DNA of 64,000 nucleotides from Bacillus sp. FJAT-18017 (lineage in GTDB: Bacteria > Bacillota > Bacilli > Bacillales > Cytobacillaceae). Location: positions 3,445,501 to 3,509,500 of the forward strand of contig NZ_CP012602.1 of NCBI RefSeq assembly GCF_001278805.1, read 5' to 3'. Every line of letters starts with the position of its first letter. The first letter of the stretch is position 1. Below the pieces are notes generated by a model. It did no database searches. It was not told where the DNA came from and worked only from the letters and a program-made list of their open reading frames with translations. The translations under genes and the position numbers were made by a program. Positions 1 through 8,844 of the stretch are shown one piece after another.

Positions 1-701
1 GAGGCCCATTCCCACCTAGTGCCGCCTTCCACAAGAATAAACATGAGTGCAGATATCCCAAGTGTCAAAAGAATGGCACCCATATAATCAATTTCTCGTT
101 TCTTTTTCTCGACATTCTCTTGAAGAAAGAACCAAAGGCCAACCATAGAAAGGAGTCCAAGCGGAATATTAACCCAGAATACATAATGCCAGCTGACATA
201 TTCGACAAGCAGGCCCCCAATTGCCGGCCCCATTACAGCTGATATCCCCCAGACACTGGACAGATATCCCTGGATTTTCGCCCGTTCCTCGGTTGTGTAA
301 ATATCACCAACTATTGTTGATGCTATCGGTGTTACGGCACCTGCTCCAAAACCCTGGATCAGTCTGAATACAATCAACATTTGCATTGATTCAGCAAAAC
401 CACAAAGAATAGAACCAATCATGAAAAAGGTTAGGCCAAAGAGAATAACAGGTTTTCTCCCAAAAAGATCTGCCAATTTACCATAAATGAGTACTGTAAT
501 GGCGTTCATTAATAAATAAGCAGAAAACACCCAGCTATAAAGCGAAAAACCCCCTAAATCACCGACAATTGCCGGCATAGCAGTAGAAACGATTGTAGCT
601 TCAACAGCACTCATAAACATGGCCAGCATGACAGAAGCAAGAACTAAAGGCCTATTCGTTTTTTTACCGTTATGTAATCCTTTATTAATGGCTTCCCACA
701 C
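1..701 (-). CDS. DHA2-type MFS multidrug exporter, N-terminal part
   Basis: This reading frame runs off the left edge of the window, so only about the first 233 residues are seen. They contain the hallmarks of 14-helix drug:H+ antiporters (EmrB/QacA type): motif A as GKLADLFGRK, then RLIQGFGAGAVTPIA, and motif C as GISAVMGPAIGG followed by WHYVFWVNIPLG. I chose the GTG at 701 because AAAGGGG lies 8 bases upstream; a second in-frame GTG at 710 overlaps that ribosome binding site. The likely role is export of drugs or amphiphiles across the membrane; the substrate cannot be read from sequence. It is the last gene of the leftward group, about 75 bases beyond cbpB. Confidence 0.85.
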   Translation of the reverse strand, partial: MWEAINKGLHNGKKTNRPLVLASVMLAMFMSAVEATIVSTAMPAIVGDLGGFSLYSWVFSAYLLMNAITVLIYGKLADLFGRKPVILFGLTFFMIGSILCGFAESMQMLIVFRLIQGFGAGAVTPIASTIVGDIYTTEERAKIQGYLSSVWGISAVMGPAIGGLLVEYVSWHYVFWVNIPLGLLSMVGLWFFLQENVEKKKREIDYMGAILLTLGISALMFILVEGGTRWEWA

Positions 702-750
702 AAAGCGCACCCCTTTAAAAGTCTCACTAAACCATCATACAATGTAAGAT

Positions 751-770
751 GGCTCCCGTTCCCGGGAGCC
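751..770. other. 8-bp perfect hairpin between cbpB and the exporter
   Basis: GGCTCCCG pairs with CGGGAGCC around a four-base loop. It sits directly after the cbpB stop. There is no good T-run on either side, so it may be a weak terminator or an mRNA-stabilising stem rather than a full stop. Confidence 0.45.
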
Positions 771-774
771 TATA

Positions 775-1227
775 TTAGCCATGTTTTTTATTTAGTTTTT
801 TCAAATGTCTGTTCAACTGGTTCAATACTGTACTTCGCGGAAGAATCCCTTCAAAGTACCCCTCACCAGACTCAATGCAAAGAAAAGGATGATTGATCAA
901 CAATTCAATGCACTTGTTAATTGGAACATCCATTTTTACACGAGGGACCGTAACGTTCATAACTTCTTCGACTCTTTTTCTTTCAAGCAATTCAAATTCG
1001 ATCCGCTCGAGGCCAAGAATTGAATCCATAATAAGAGTCGTGCTTATCAGCCCGCGAAGCCGATAATGAGGATCTAACACCGGAACTGCGGTATACCTGC
1101 TTTTGGTAAGGACGAGTAAAGCATGTTCAAGGTTATTCCCTACCTGTACGTGAGCAGTCCTTTCTGATGGGATCATCAAATCCCTTATGTTCATTTCCAG
1201 GAATTCTCCACTATGAAGACTTATCAT
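775..1227 (-). CDS. cbpB: CBS-pair protein CbpB (YkuL), c-di-AMP receptor
   Basis: A 150-residue soluble protein made of two CBS motifs (about residues 15-75 and 85-145; LMIPSERTAHVQ begins the first). In B. subtilis and Listeria the orthologue YkuL/CbpB binds c-di-AMP and, when free of it, stimulates the (p)ppGpp synthetase Rel. Length and N-terminus (MISLHSGEFLE) agree with YkuL. GAGGAG about 9 bases upstream supports this start, and a TATAAT-like box with only a weak -35 lies some 40 bases further up. The neighbour ykuJ on the same strand matches the B. subtilis ykuJ-ykuL order, although ykuK and ykzF are missing here. Function is by homology. Confidence 0.88.
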   Translation of the reverse strand: MISLHSGEFLEMNIRDLMIPSERTAHVQVGNNLEHALLVLTKSRYTAVPVLDPHYRLRGLISTTLIMDSILGLERIEFELLERKRVEEVMNVTVPRVKMDVPINKCIELLINHPFLCIESGEGYFEGILPRSTVLNQLNRHLKKLNKKHG

Positions 1228-1408
1228 TTACGAATACTCCTCAAATTAGGTTTATACACTATTATATTCTAACATAAAAGATTATGTATGGGTTATTTCG
1301 AAGCGCTGATACCAAACTTAACCACCTATCATAACTGATGCTCTCCTGCATCATTTCGTGAATTATTTTTAATATGATGCTGGCGTCGGATTAGCGGTTA
1401 CCAAACAG

Positions 1409-1429
1409 AAAAAGGAACCCTTAGGTTCC
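1409..1429 (-). terminator. Terminator of ykuJ
   Basis: A 6-bp stem GGAACC/GGTTCC with a four-base loop, followed on the minus strand by TTTTT, starts 7 bases after the ykuJ stop. Confidence 0.6.
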
Positions 1430-1436
1430 CTTGGTG

Positions 1437-1673
1437 TTATTGGATCAAGTCAAAAATTTCAATCGTAATCATGTCGATATTATCGAATTGATAACGTTTT
1501 GGCTTTTCCTTTTCGTTGTATACTTCCAGTTCAAAAGTTTCAGTCTTTGGGTGGAAAGTGACCTGGCACTTCCTCTCACCATTCACTTCAAAATATCGCT
1601 GGGCAGGTTCACCGCTATTCGATTGTTCCTGAAGGTTTTTTAAACGGGTAATGATCCCTTGAAGCTGTGACAT
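1437..1673 (-). CDS. ykuJ: YkuJ family protein
   Basis: A 78-residue protein (YkuJ of B. subtilis is 79) beginning MSQLQGIITRLKNLQ, with the mid-region RYFEVNGERKCQVTFHP typical of the family. The start is the internal ATG at 1673 because AAAGGAGAGAGAGC stands directly before it; the upstream in-frame ATG has no ribosome binding site. It is a small alpha/beta cytoplasmic protein of unknown biochemical role. Its own terminator separates it from cbpB, so the two are probably separate transcripts. Confidence 0.85.
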   Translation of the reverse strand: MSQLQGIITRLKNLQEQSNSGEPAQRYFEVNGERKCQVTFHPKTETFELEVYNEKEKPKRYQFDNIDMITIEIFDLIQ

Positions 1674-1860
1674 GCTCTCTCTCCTTTCAAAAAACAAACA
1701 AGCCCTTGTAATTAGATTTCTCTACATAACTATTTCTATCCATACAGGGAATATCCATAATCTGCAAATAGGTTTTCTTGCTTGCCAATATTAACAGCAT
1801 AAAGTAAGTGAGTGGGTATAGACAAGTAAAAACTGATGTTTTAAGAAAAAATATTGTGGA

Positions 1861-1896
1861 ATTTAAAAAGCCGCCCTTAATTTTAAGAAGCGGCTT
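1861..1896 (-). terminator. Terminator of the DUF3993-like gene
   Basis: AAGCCGC (1868-1874) pairs with GCGGCTT (1890-1896); on the minus strand the stem is followed by TTTAAAT. It lies 14 bases after the stop of the upstream gene. Confidence 0.6.
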
Positions 1897-1909
1897 AAAA
1901 CTGTTTTAG

Positions 1910-2620
1910 CTAATATCCCATTACAAGCTGCTCGTCATTTTGTTCAAATAGCGCCGTGATGCTTTCAGTCTCACCTGAGCTTATGATTGCCCCATATTGA
2001 ATTAGATTTCCTATTGGGTTCATGCCCAGCTGGAATTGCAATGAGGCAGTTTCCACTTCTTTCGTGGTTTCAGCCTCCTCAGCCACCTGATTATTCGTAT
2101 TTATTAATTCAACGTGAGAATCAGATTGCTCGATCACTGATTCCGGTATAGTGTCGTATAGGTATTCAGCAACTTTCCAACTGTCTCCATTCTTTACAAG
2201 AAGCAAGCCTTCATAATGGCTCTCATACCCGACAGGACCTTCATGTGTCTCTGGGAAGAATTCAAATACATAGGCTTTGTCTCCCTCAAACACAACCTCT
2301 GTTTTATCAGAGAATTGGTAATATGGAATATAATAAGGGGCAAAATCAGTTCCATAGGTAACAAATTTTCCGTTTTCTTCTGCTACGTTAATATCCCAAA
2401 ATTCCTTAGCGTATTCCTCAGTAAAATATTCAGAAAGTATTTCATTAATTTCTTCCTTTGTCCGCAGTTCTTCACTTAGCGACACCTGAGCTAAAAAAGC
2501 ATTTTCCAAAACCGTAAATATTTCCTCTCGGCTTGGCTTATTTTTCCCCTCAGTTGCTTGAGGATACGTAGGCATGACAATTAACAATACGGCGCAAATC
2601 ACCAACAACGTCTTTTTCAT
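1910..2620 (-). CDS. Secreted protein, probably DUF3993 family
   Basis: 236 residues. The N-terminus MKKTLLVICAVLLIVMPTYPQA is a Sec signal peptide with a likely cleavage after the PQA region. The mature part is acidic with a folded block (about 30-160) containing LSEYFTEEYAKEFWD, PYYIPYYQFSDKTEV and WKVAEYLYDTIPE, a pattern I associate with the Bacillus-specific DUF3993 family; a less ordered C-terminal third follows. GGGGGAG lies 5 bases before the ATG. The function is unknown; export to the cell surface or medium is the only safe inference. It is monocistronic, with its own terminator. Confidence 0.7.
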   Translation of the reverse strand: MKKTLLVICAVLLIVMPTYPQATEGKNKPSREEIFTVLENAFLAQVSLSEELRTKEEINEILSEYFTEEYAKEFWDINVAEENGKFVTYGTDFAPYYIPYYQFSDKTEVVFEGDKAYVFEFFPETHEGPVGYESHYEGLLLVKNGDSWKVAEYLYDTIPESVIEQSDSHVELINTNNQVAEEAETTKEVETASLQFQLGMNPIGNLIQYGAIISSGETESITALFEQNDEQLVMGY

Positions 2621-2868
2621 CTAAACTCCCCCTGCATGAGCCCACTACTTGGCCCTTTTATTTTATCAGCTATTTCTAGGAGCTTGTCCCAAAATAATTC
2701 GTAAAATAGTTGCATGATTAGACATTCTTTATCCTATACCCTAATTGGAGGTCTATTAACCCCGTCAAAAGAATAAACGGACATTCATTCACTTGGAAAG
2801 GTGTCCCGCTTATATGGCCGGTTGGCACGGAGAATACTAATAGCAGGCTTGAAAAAAGGAGGATAAAT

Positions 2869-3666
2869 TTGCGTAAAATTTATTTTCTAACAACTCTTTT
2901 GCTTCTTCATGGGTGTGAATCCGGTAAAAGTATTTCTGCAGTCGAAGAAACGCGTAAAGAAGTATTTACAAGCCAGACTCCGAAAGAGCAACAATATGAT
3001 ATGGGGAAAAGCGAGGCCAAACATGGGGAACGAATAGATCTTAGTGGACAAAAAGGAGAGGAAGTCCCCGGTGCCACTAAGCTAGATGTTGTTCAGATCA
3101 ACCAAAATCCTGAGTTACGATATGGGTGCGAGGTGACCAGTCTTGCAATGGTCCTGAATTATGCAGGTGTAAAAACAGGAAAAATGGAATTGTACAGGGC
3201 AATAAGGAAAGACCATGACCCTATTGTCCGTTCAGGCAGAGATATTACCAATTGGGGAAATCCAGCAGAAGGCTTTGTAGGAGATATGACCGGCAAAAAT
3301 GGTGCGGGATATGCAGTATATGACCAGCCTATTGCCGACTTAGTCAATATTTATCTGCCTGGCCGTGCTGTAAACCTGACCAATAAACCATTCGAGGACA
3401 TTCTCGCTCATGTTGAAAAAGGTTATCCTGTGGTCGTCTGGACAACTGGAGACTACCGCCTCCCTGACCGTTGGGAATCATGGATGCATGCTGGCGAAAG
3501 GATCAGGACCCCTCTTGATTTGCACGCTGTAGTTCTGGTTGGTTTTGATACAGACAATGTTTATATCAATGATCCTCTCTCCGGTAAAAAGCAGCATCGA
3601 GTAAATAAAGAGCAATTCATTGCTTCCTGGAAGGCACTGAAATGCCGGGCTGTTAGCTACCATTAA
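2869..3666 (+). CDS. C39-like (Peptidase_C39_2) cysteine peptidase lipoprotein
   Basis: 265 residues. The start is a TTG preceded by AAAAAGGAGG at 6-7 bases. The N-terminus MRKIYFLTTLLLLHGC looks like a lipoprotein signal, with Cys16 as the lipidated residue (His at -2 is less usual). A linker of about 55 residues leads to a papain-like domain of the C39_2/YvpB type: the nucleophile Cys lies in RYGCEVTSLAMVL, the His in LDLHAVVLVGF and the Asp in YINDPLSG. Such proteins are surface peptidases or amidases of unknown substrate. All three catalytic elements are present, so it should be active. Confidence 0.82.
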   Translation: MRKIYFLTTLLLLHGCESGKSISAVEETRKEVFTSQTPKEQQYDMGKSEAKHGERIDLSGQKGEEVPGATKLDVVQINQNPELRYGCEVTSLAMVLNYAGVKTGKMELYRAIRKDHDPIVRSGRDITNWGNPAEGFVGDMTGKNGAGYAVYDQPIADLVNIYLPGRAVNLTNKPFEDILAHVEKGYPVVVWTTGDYRLPDRWESWMHAGERIRTPLDLHAVVLVGFDTDNVYINDPLSGKKQHRVNKEQFIASWKALKCRAVSYH

Positions 3667-3677
3667 AAAAATACGAA

Positions 3678-3715
3678 CTGAAGGCAAGCCACACATTACA
3701 GCGGTTTGCCTTCAG
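3678..3715. terminator. Bidirectional terminator between C39-like gene and fadH
   Basis: A 13-bp stem (3678-3690 with 3703-3715, one G-U pair). On the minus strand it is followed by TTCGTATTTTTTT, which would stop fadH transcription; on the plus strand the T-run is poor. Confidence 0.6.
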
Positions 3716-3780
3716 CTCTACAAATATTTCTGATTCTACTGTTTAATTCCACTCAAAGGAATAATATTTTACAAAAAAAA

Positions 3781-4536
3781 CTAAAAAGGGTGCTGGTTCA
3801 GCCATTGGCCGCCATCGAGGGTAATACATTCCCCATTCATATATGATGCTTGTTCAGAGAATAAAAAATGAGCCAGGCTGGCAATTTCTTCGGGCTTCCC
3901 TAGACGGCCAAGCGGCACACTTTCAATCGTCCTTTTCGCCGCTTCCTCCGATTCCCATAATTTATCTGCTCCACCTGTCCTTTCAATCGGACCTGGCGCA
4001 ATCGCATTTACTCTGATGCCATATTTCTTTCCCCACTCAACGGCAAGTGTCCTGGTCATTGATAAAACCCCTGCCTTTGCCGCTGCTGAATGAATAACAC
4101 CAGCCCCTGCACCCCAGGCATATGTTGCTACCATATTAATGATCCGCCCCTGAATCTTTTTTTCAATCCAGTAGGAGCCAACTTCCCTGCTGCAATAAAA
4201 AGTCCCGTTCAGGACGATATCAATAACAGACTTCCAGCCATTTGGACTTAATTTTTCTGCTGGACAAATAAAGTTGCCAGCCGCATTATTAACAAGGAAA
4301 TCAATGCTGCCAAATTCATCTGCAGTTTTTTTCACCATCCGGCTGACATCCTCAATGTTCCTTACATCCATTTCTATCGTTAATACCCTACCGCCAATTT
4401 CAGCTTTGGCTTTTTCAAGTCTTTCGCTGGAACGGCCTGTTATTACAACATTCGCATCGGCCGCTGCAAACTTCTTGGCCATATACTTTCCCATGCCGCT
4501 TGAACCACCTGTTATGATAACTGTTTTTCCGTTCAT
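3781..4536 (-). CDS. fadH: 2,4-dienoyl-CoA reductase (FadH/YkuF), SDR family
   Basis: 251 residues, a classical short-chain dehydrogenase. The NADP-binding motif is TGGSSGMGK at the N-terminus and NNAAGNF at about 85-90. The catalytic region reads MVATYAWGAGAGVIHSAAAKAG: as in peroxisomal/bacterial dienoyl-CoA reductases, the usual YxxxK is altered (HSAAAKAG, Lys kept). The C-terminus SYMNGECITLDGGQWL is typical. It reduces dienoyl-CoA intermediates of unsaturated fatty acid beta-oxidation. The start at 4536 is preceded by GGGGGAG. It lies divergent from ykuE, as ykuF and ykuE do in B. subtilis. Confidence 0.85.
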   Translation of the reverse strand: MNGKTVIITGGSSGMGKYMAKKFAAADANVVITGRSSERLEKAKAEIGGRVLTIEMDVRNIEDVSRMVKKTADEFGSIDFLVNNAAGNFICPAEKLSPNGWKSVIDIVLNGTFYCSREVGSYWIEKKIQGRIINMVATYAWGAGAGVIHSAAAKAGVLSMTRTLAVEWGKKYGIRVNAIAPGPIERTGGADKLWESEEAAKRTIESVPLGRLGKPEEIASLAHFLFSEQASYMNGECITLDGGQWLNQHPF

Positions 4537-4720
4537 GCTACTCCCCCTCATTCGTTCTCAACTAAAGAGTTTACCACAATTTGCATAATTTTTCTGAAGA
4601 TTCTTTCTGGCATTTAAAAGTGGTCTCGCTTCTAATCATCAAGCTAGTTTGATAGTATAGAATAACGGAAGTTTTCCAAGCATTCCCTGCAAAAATTAGA
4701 TTAACAGGTTGGTAAATGAT

Positions 4721-5590
4721 ATGAAAAAAAAACAAACTCGAAGATCGTTTCTAAAAACAATGATCGGCGGAATGCTTGCTGTAGTTGGGCTAGGTTCTGG
4801 GGGTTATTTTTATGCACGTGAAGTTGAGCCTGGATTGCTGGATATTCAATCACACGAGATCTCACACGCACTCATTCCTAAGGGCATGGATGGATTTAGA
4901 ATTGTCCAGTTCAGCGATACCCATTTAGGATTCCACTACAGCTTAAAGCAGTTGGAAAAACTGGCAAGAAAAATCACGAATCTAAAACCAGATTTAATTG
5001 TTTTTAGTGGAGACCTGATGGATGATCCGAATTCATATGAATCACCAAATGAAATTATCTCCATCCTTCAAGAGCTTAAGGCGCCTGCAGGCAAATATGC
5101 GATTTTTGGAAATCATGATCACGGAGGCTACGGCACCGAATTGTATCAAGAAGTAATGGACGCATCAGGATTTACAACTCTATTAAATGAGGGAGTTTCA
5201 ATTGAGAGAACGGGTGAATCGTTCTACTTGCTTGGGATCGATGATAAAATGCTTGGCAAGCCCAATATTGCGAAGCCTTTGGAAAATGTACCTAAAAACA
5301 TCTACAAAATTCTTCTTTCCCACGCACCCGATGTAGCAGATGAAGCAGCTGAATTTGATATCCATCTCCAATTAAGCGGCCACAGTCATGGGGGCCAAAT
5401 AAAAGTCCCCCTAATTGGGGCTCTAGTCGTACCACCGTATGCCGAAAAGTATCACGAAGGTTTTTATTTTATTGGACCGGAAGAATCACTGACACTTTAC
5501 GTAAATCGCGGACTCGGAACAACCCGGCTGCCATTCAGATTTATGTCAAAGCCAGAATTGACTGTTTTTACTCTTAAAAATAAAGCATAA
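4721..5590 (+). CDS. ykuE: Tat-exported metallophosphoesterase YkuE
   Basis: 289 residues. The N-terminus carries a twin-arginine signal (TRRSFLKTMIGGM) with a hydrophobic stretch, so the protein is exported folded and probably cell-wall associated, as known for B. subtilis YkuE. The calcineurin-like metal site is complete: SDTHLG, SGDLMDD, GNHDHGG, LSHAPD and GHSHGGQ. It hydrolyses phosphoesters with a bound metal pair; the physiological substrate is unknown. I use the ATG at 4721; a TTG 12 bases upstream is possible, and neither has a strong ribosome binding site. It ends at a bidirectional terminator. Confidence 0.87.
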   Translation: MKKKQTRRSFLKTMIGGMLAVVGLGSGGYFYAREVEPGLLDIQSHEISHALIPKGMDGFRIVQFSDTHLGFHYSLKQLEKLARKITNLKPDLIVFSGDLMDDPNSYESPNEIISILQELKAPAGKYAIFGNHDHGGYGTELYQEVMDASGFTTLLNEGVSIERTGESFYLLGIDDKMLGKPNIAKPLENVPKNIYKILLSHAPDVADEAAEFDIHLQLSGHSHGGQIKVPLIGALVVPPYAEKYHEGFYFIGPEESLTLYVNRGLGTTRLPFRFMSKPELTVFTLKNKA

Positions 5591-5620
5591 AAAGCCTTTA
5601 TCAATAAGATAAAGGCTTTT
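5590..5620. terminator. Bidirectional terminator
   Basis: AAAAGCCTTTATC and GATAAAGGCTTTT form a 13-bp stem around a 5-base loop, with A- and T-runs built in on both sides. It separates the convergent ykuE and GGDEF-EAL genes. Confidence 0.85.
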
Positions 5621-5622
5621 AG

Positions 5623-7752
5623 CTAGCATTCCTCGAGTATTCGAAAGCTTGTTTTCATGTAACTTTTCTCGACTTCTTTTACAGTAATGGGCTTAGCGAA
5701 GTAAAAGCCCTGCGCCTTATGGCAGCCTTCCCCACAAAGCCACTCTGCTTGTGTGGCATTTTCGACTCCTTCGGCAATCACTTCAACTCCAAGGCTTTTT
5801 CCAAGGTGAACGATCGCTGATGCAATTGCGGCGTCTTTTTGGTTTTCAGTAATATCTTTTATAAAGGATTTATCAATTTTTAGGACATCAATCGGAAATT
5901 CCTTTAGGTAGCTTAAGGATGAATAACCTGTACCGAAGTCATCTACAGAAATAGTAATACCTAAATCTTTTATACTTTGAAGCGCTGGGATTGCCTCGGT
6001 TTTGTTTTGCAGTGTGCCTTCTGTTATTTCAATTTCCAAATAGGATGGAGAAGGCAAATATTTCTCGACCGCAGTTTTTAAAAATGCTGCAAATGATGGC
6101 TGCTGCATCTGCTTTGGAGAAATATTGATAGCAACTCTGAAACCAAAGAATCCTTTGCGGTTCCACGACCTAATTTGCTTGCATGCGTTCTCTATCACCC
6201 AGTTGCCTATTGGCACAATTAGCCCCGTATCCTCAGCAAGAGGGATAAAAGTGGCAGGCGAAATTGAGCCAAGTTCTTTAGAATCCCATCGCAGAAGAGC
6301 CTCAAAGCTCCTTACTTCACTTGTGGAAAGGTCAATTTGCGGCTGATAATACAGGCATAACTCTTGTTTATCAATTGCTTTCCGTAAAAGAGTTTCCAAT
6401 GCTAGAACATTTGAGATAGAAGAGTTCATGTCGGAACGGTAAAATTGGAAATGGGCTCTGCCCCGTTCCTTGACCCGGAAGAGGGCTTCATCGGCATTCT
6501 TTAATAACGTTTCTGCATCCTTGCCATCATTCGGGTACATACTGATACCAATACTTGGCGAAATAAAATATTCCTGTGAATTAAAATAAAATGACCTTTT
6601 GAATAATGACAAAATCCTTTGGGCAAAAAAGATGGCTGCCTTCCTGTTTGTCCCAAGCAGGAGTATATTGAATTCGTCCCCTCCCTGCCTATAAACCAGA
6701 CAGCTTTCATTTGAACATTCAGAGAGACGGGCAGAAACCTTCTTTAATATTTCATCACCGACAAGATGGCCGAGCGAATCGTTTAAATGTTTAAAGCGAT
6801 CCAGATCAATTGAAATTAAGGCAAATTCCTTTTTATTCCGGGAAGGTGAATAAAGCTCCTCGTTAAGCCGGTCAAGGAGCGCCCTCCTATTCAGTAAACC
6901 AGTCAGTTGGTCATGGAAAGCCATATACCTAATCATTTCTACATTCTTTGATTGCTCAGATATATCTCTGATAATCACATAAATACCAAGAACGTCCCCA
7001 TAAACAATGATTGGTACCGTCCTGATATGCAATGTGAGCAGATGTCCATCATTCCCAGAAAACCTGCAATCAAGTGATTCAAGAGCTTTTCCGTTCCCTG
7101 TATCCTCAACGAGGCTCTTGAAGCTTTCGAAATCAATGTCATATACCAAATCATAAATGGACATGCCTTTCAGCATATACTCTCCATAGCCGGTCAACGC
7201 AGCCGCTGCAGGATTCGCTTCGAGAATCTGTCCTTCTAGATTAATTGAAAAAATGGCATCAATATTATGCTCGACAATTGATCGATACCGTTGGCCAGCA
7301 TGAATAATCGCATCTTTTTCATTCAGAGATGTGGTAACATCCCTGGTAATCCCGACAATATACTGTATTTTCCCTTCTGAGTCCCGGACAGGAGTAAGGA
7401 CTGTCTCTCCATAGTATTCTTGGCCTTTCTCAAGAAAGGAGGCGTCAAACACTAAAGTTGAAGAATTAGTTTGGAGAACTTTCTCATATTCCTGCTGAAG
7501 ATGCTCAGCCACTTCTGCCGGAAGGACTTCCTGAAAAGTTTTCCCAAAAGGGTCATCTGTCAGTGTGATTCTTTTCGCCGCTATTTCATTGGCAAAAATA
7601 TACCGAAAACTCGGACCTTTATCGACCTTCATAATGAAGACCATATCCCTGATATGCTTCAAAATCACATCATAAAGGATTTTTTCTATCTTCATCCCCC
7701 GCCTGGAGGCTTTATTTCCCTTTTGTCCCGATGGACTGTTGATTAACTCCAT
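5623..7752 (-). CDS. PAS-PAS-GGDEF-EAL cyclic-di-GMP enzyme
   Basis: 709 residues, soluble, no membrane segment. Two PAS sensor domains (about 25-140 and 150-270; AAALTGYGEYMLKGMSIYD marks the second) precede a GGDEF domain (about 280-440) with an intact YRQGGDEF active site and no obvious RxxD inhibitory site. The EAL domain (about 450-700) has all the expected motifs: FEALLRW, NISPKQ, EIEITEG, DDFGTGYSSLSYL, KIDKSFI, EGVEN and QGFYFAKP. It could therefore both make and break c-di-GMP, with PAS input choosing between them. The start ATG is preceded by AGAGGATG. It occupies the place of ykuI (EAL-only) in the B. subtilis order. Confidence 0.9.
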   Translation of the reverse strand: MELINSPSGQKGNKASRRGMKIEKILYDVILKHIRDMVFIMKVDKGPSFRYIFANEIAAKRITLTDDPFGKTFQEVLPAEVAEHLQQEYEKVLQTNSSTLVFDASFLEKGQEYYGETVLTPVRDSEGKIQYIVGITRDVTTSLNEKDAIIHAGQRYRSIVEHNIDAIFSINLEGQILEANPAAAALTGYGEYMLKGMSIYDLVYDIDFESFKSLVEDTGNGKALESLDCRFSGNDGHLLTLHIRTVPIIVYGDVLGIYVIIRDISEQSKNVEMIRYMAFHDQLTGLLNRRALLDRLNEELYSPSRNKKEFALISIDLDRFKHLNDSLGHLVGDEILKKVSARLSECSNESCLVYRQGGDEFNILLLGTNRKAAIFFAQRILSLFKRSFYFNSQEYFISPSIGISMYPNDGKDAETLLKNADEALFRVKERGRAHFQFYRSDMNSSISNVLALETLLRKAIDKQELCLYYQPQIDLSTSEVRSFEALLRWDSKELGSISPATFIPLAEDTGLIVPIGNWVIENACKQIRSWNRKGFFGFRVAINISPKQMQQPSFAAFLKTAVEKYLPSPSYLEIEITEGTLQNKTEAIPALQSIKDLGITISVDDFGTGYSSLSYLKEFPIDVLKIDKSFIKDITENQKDAAIASAIVHLGKSLGVEVIAEGVENATQAEWLCGEGCHKAQGFYFAKPITVKEVEKSYMKTSFRILEEC

Positions 7753-8159
7753 AAAATCATCCTCTAAACTTGGAAAAATTCAATGTTAATTAGTCTGATC
7801 AGGAAGCTAATTCCCTAAAAGTTTAAATACCATAAATCTACAAATTTCCCGATATGTCTATCATACTATAAGAATTTTGTAACTGTGAATGCCTTTTCAA
7901 AAAAGTTTTATTTGGTGACCATAAATAACTTTTAATTTCTCATCATCTGCTCCTAATAATTACAAATATCTAATTGTTAAGGTAGTATCCAAATTAAAAA
8001 GCCTGAAAAAAGCCCTGATTACTTCATTTGAATATTTGGAATTATACAGGAAGAAAAACCTGTATGACTTAATGGGATAAGGGTCTTAATTAGATGCTTT
8101 CTAATCATTCAAAAATGGGTATAATAGAATATGATTCTATAATTGAAAGGAGACTTTGC
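7753..8159. other. Intergenic region, GGDEF-EAL / ykyB
   Basis: About 400 bases between divergent genes. It holds a short hairpin (ACAGG/CCTGT near 8047-8063) and a TATAAT at 8120-8125, 35 bases before ykyB, with no convincing -35. I see no gene. Confidence 0.5.
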
Positions 8160-8618
8160 TTGGACAGCAATAGGAAAAGACCTCCAGCAATCCAGTCAGT
8201 TCAAAATCTCTCCCAGGCAATTTATATTGTCAACCGGCATGCAAAGACTGCGCCAAATCCAAAATACCTTTACCTGTTAAAACATGAATCACTTAAGAAG
8301 ATGCTTCGGGAAGGAAAGGCAAAAAAAATTGGTCTGCACTTTTCAAATCGGCCAAAAAATAGCCAGCAGCAGTCCGATGTCCTCGTTGAATGCGGAAAAT
8401 ATACTTTTCATATCCCGCCCGAGAAAAAAGATTTTGCCGAACTTCCCCATCTCGGCCAGCTTAATGACCTGATCCGCAATCCTAAAGCTTCGATTCCACT
8501 TACACATGCAAAAGCAATTCTTCAGGCATACACTGGCATAAAGGAAACACCCGATCCTCCAGACCGGAAAAAAACTTATCAAAAACCTGTCTTTAAAAGG
8601 CTGGGTGAAAGTTATTAA
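8160..8618 (+). CDS. ykyB: YkyB family protein
   Basis: 152 residues (about 154 in B. subtilis). The N-terminal block AIQSVQNLSQAIYIVNRHAK and the TAPNPKYLYLLKHESL motif are characteristic of the YkyB family. I place the start at the TTG at 8160 because GAAAGGAG sits 7 bases before it; the in-frame ATG at 8094 lies upstream of a TATAAT box and lacks a ribosome binding site. Basic cytoplasmic protein of unknown function. Its position beside patA and ykuE matches the B. subtilis gene order. Confidence 0.87.
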   Translation: MDSNRKRPPAIQSVQNLSQAIYIVNRHAKTAPNPKYLYLLKHESLKKMLREGKAKKIGLHFSNRPKNSQQQSDVLVECGKYTFHIPPEKKDFAELPHLGQLNDLIRNPKASIPLTHAKAILQAYTGIKETPDPPDRKKTYQKPVFKRLGESY

Positions 8619-8623
8619 TGATT

Positions 8624-8657
8624 AGCGCTGCTTCCATGCGGCGCTTTTCACTTTTTT
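8624..8657 (+). terminator. Terminator of ykyB
   Basis: AGCGCTGC and GCGGCGCT form an 8-bp stem (one G-U) with a 6-base loop, followed by TTTTCACTTTTTT. Confidence 0.8.
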
Positions 8658-8844
8658 ACTGCAAAGGAATAAAAAATTTGTAAACATATATATCATTTCA
8701 TTGTGTTTTTATACATACCAAGAAACCCCATCCCTTAAATAACAAAAACTTGTGTTTTGTTTGATAAAGCATGATATTGCGCTTACCTGCAGTTTTCCTG
8801 TAGGATTGAAGAATGATAAAAATGGAAAGGCGTGTATCTGTTCA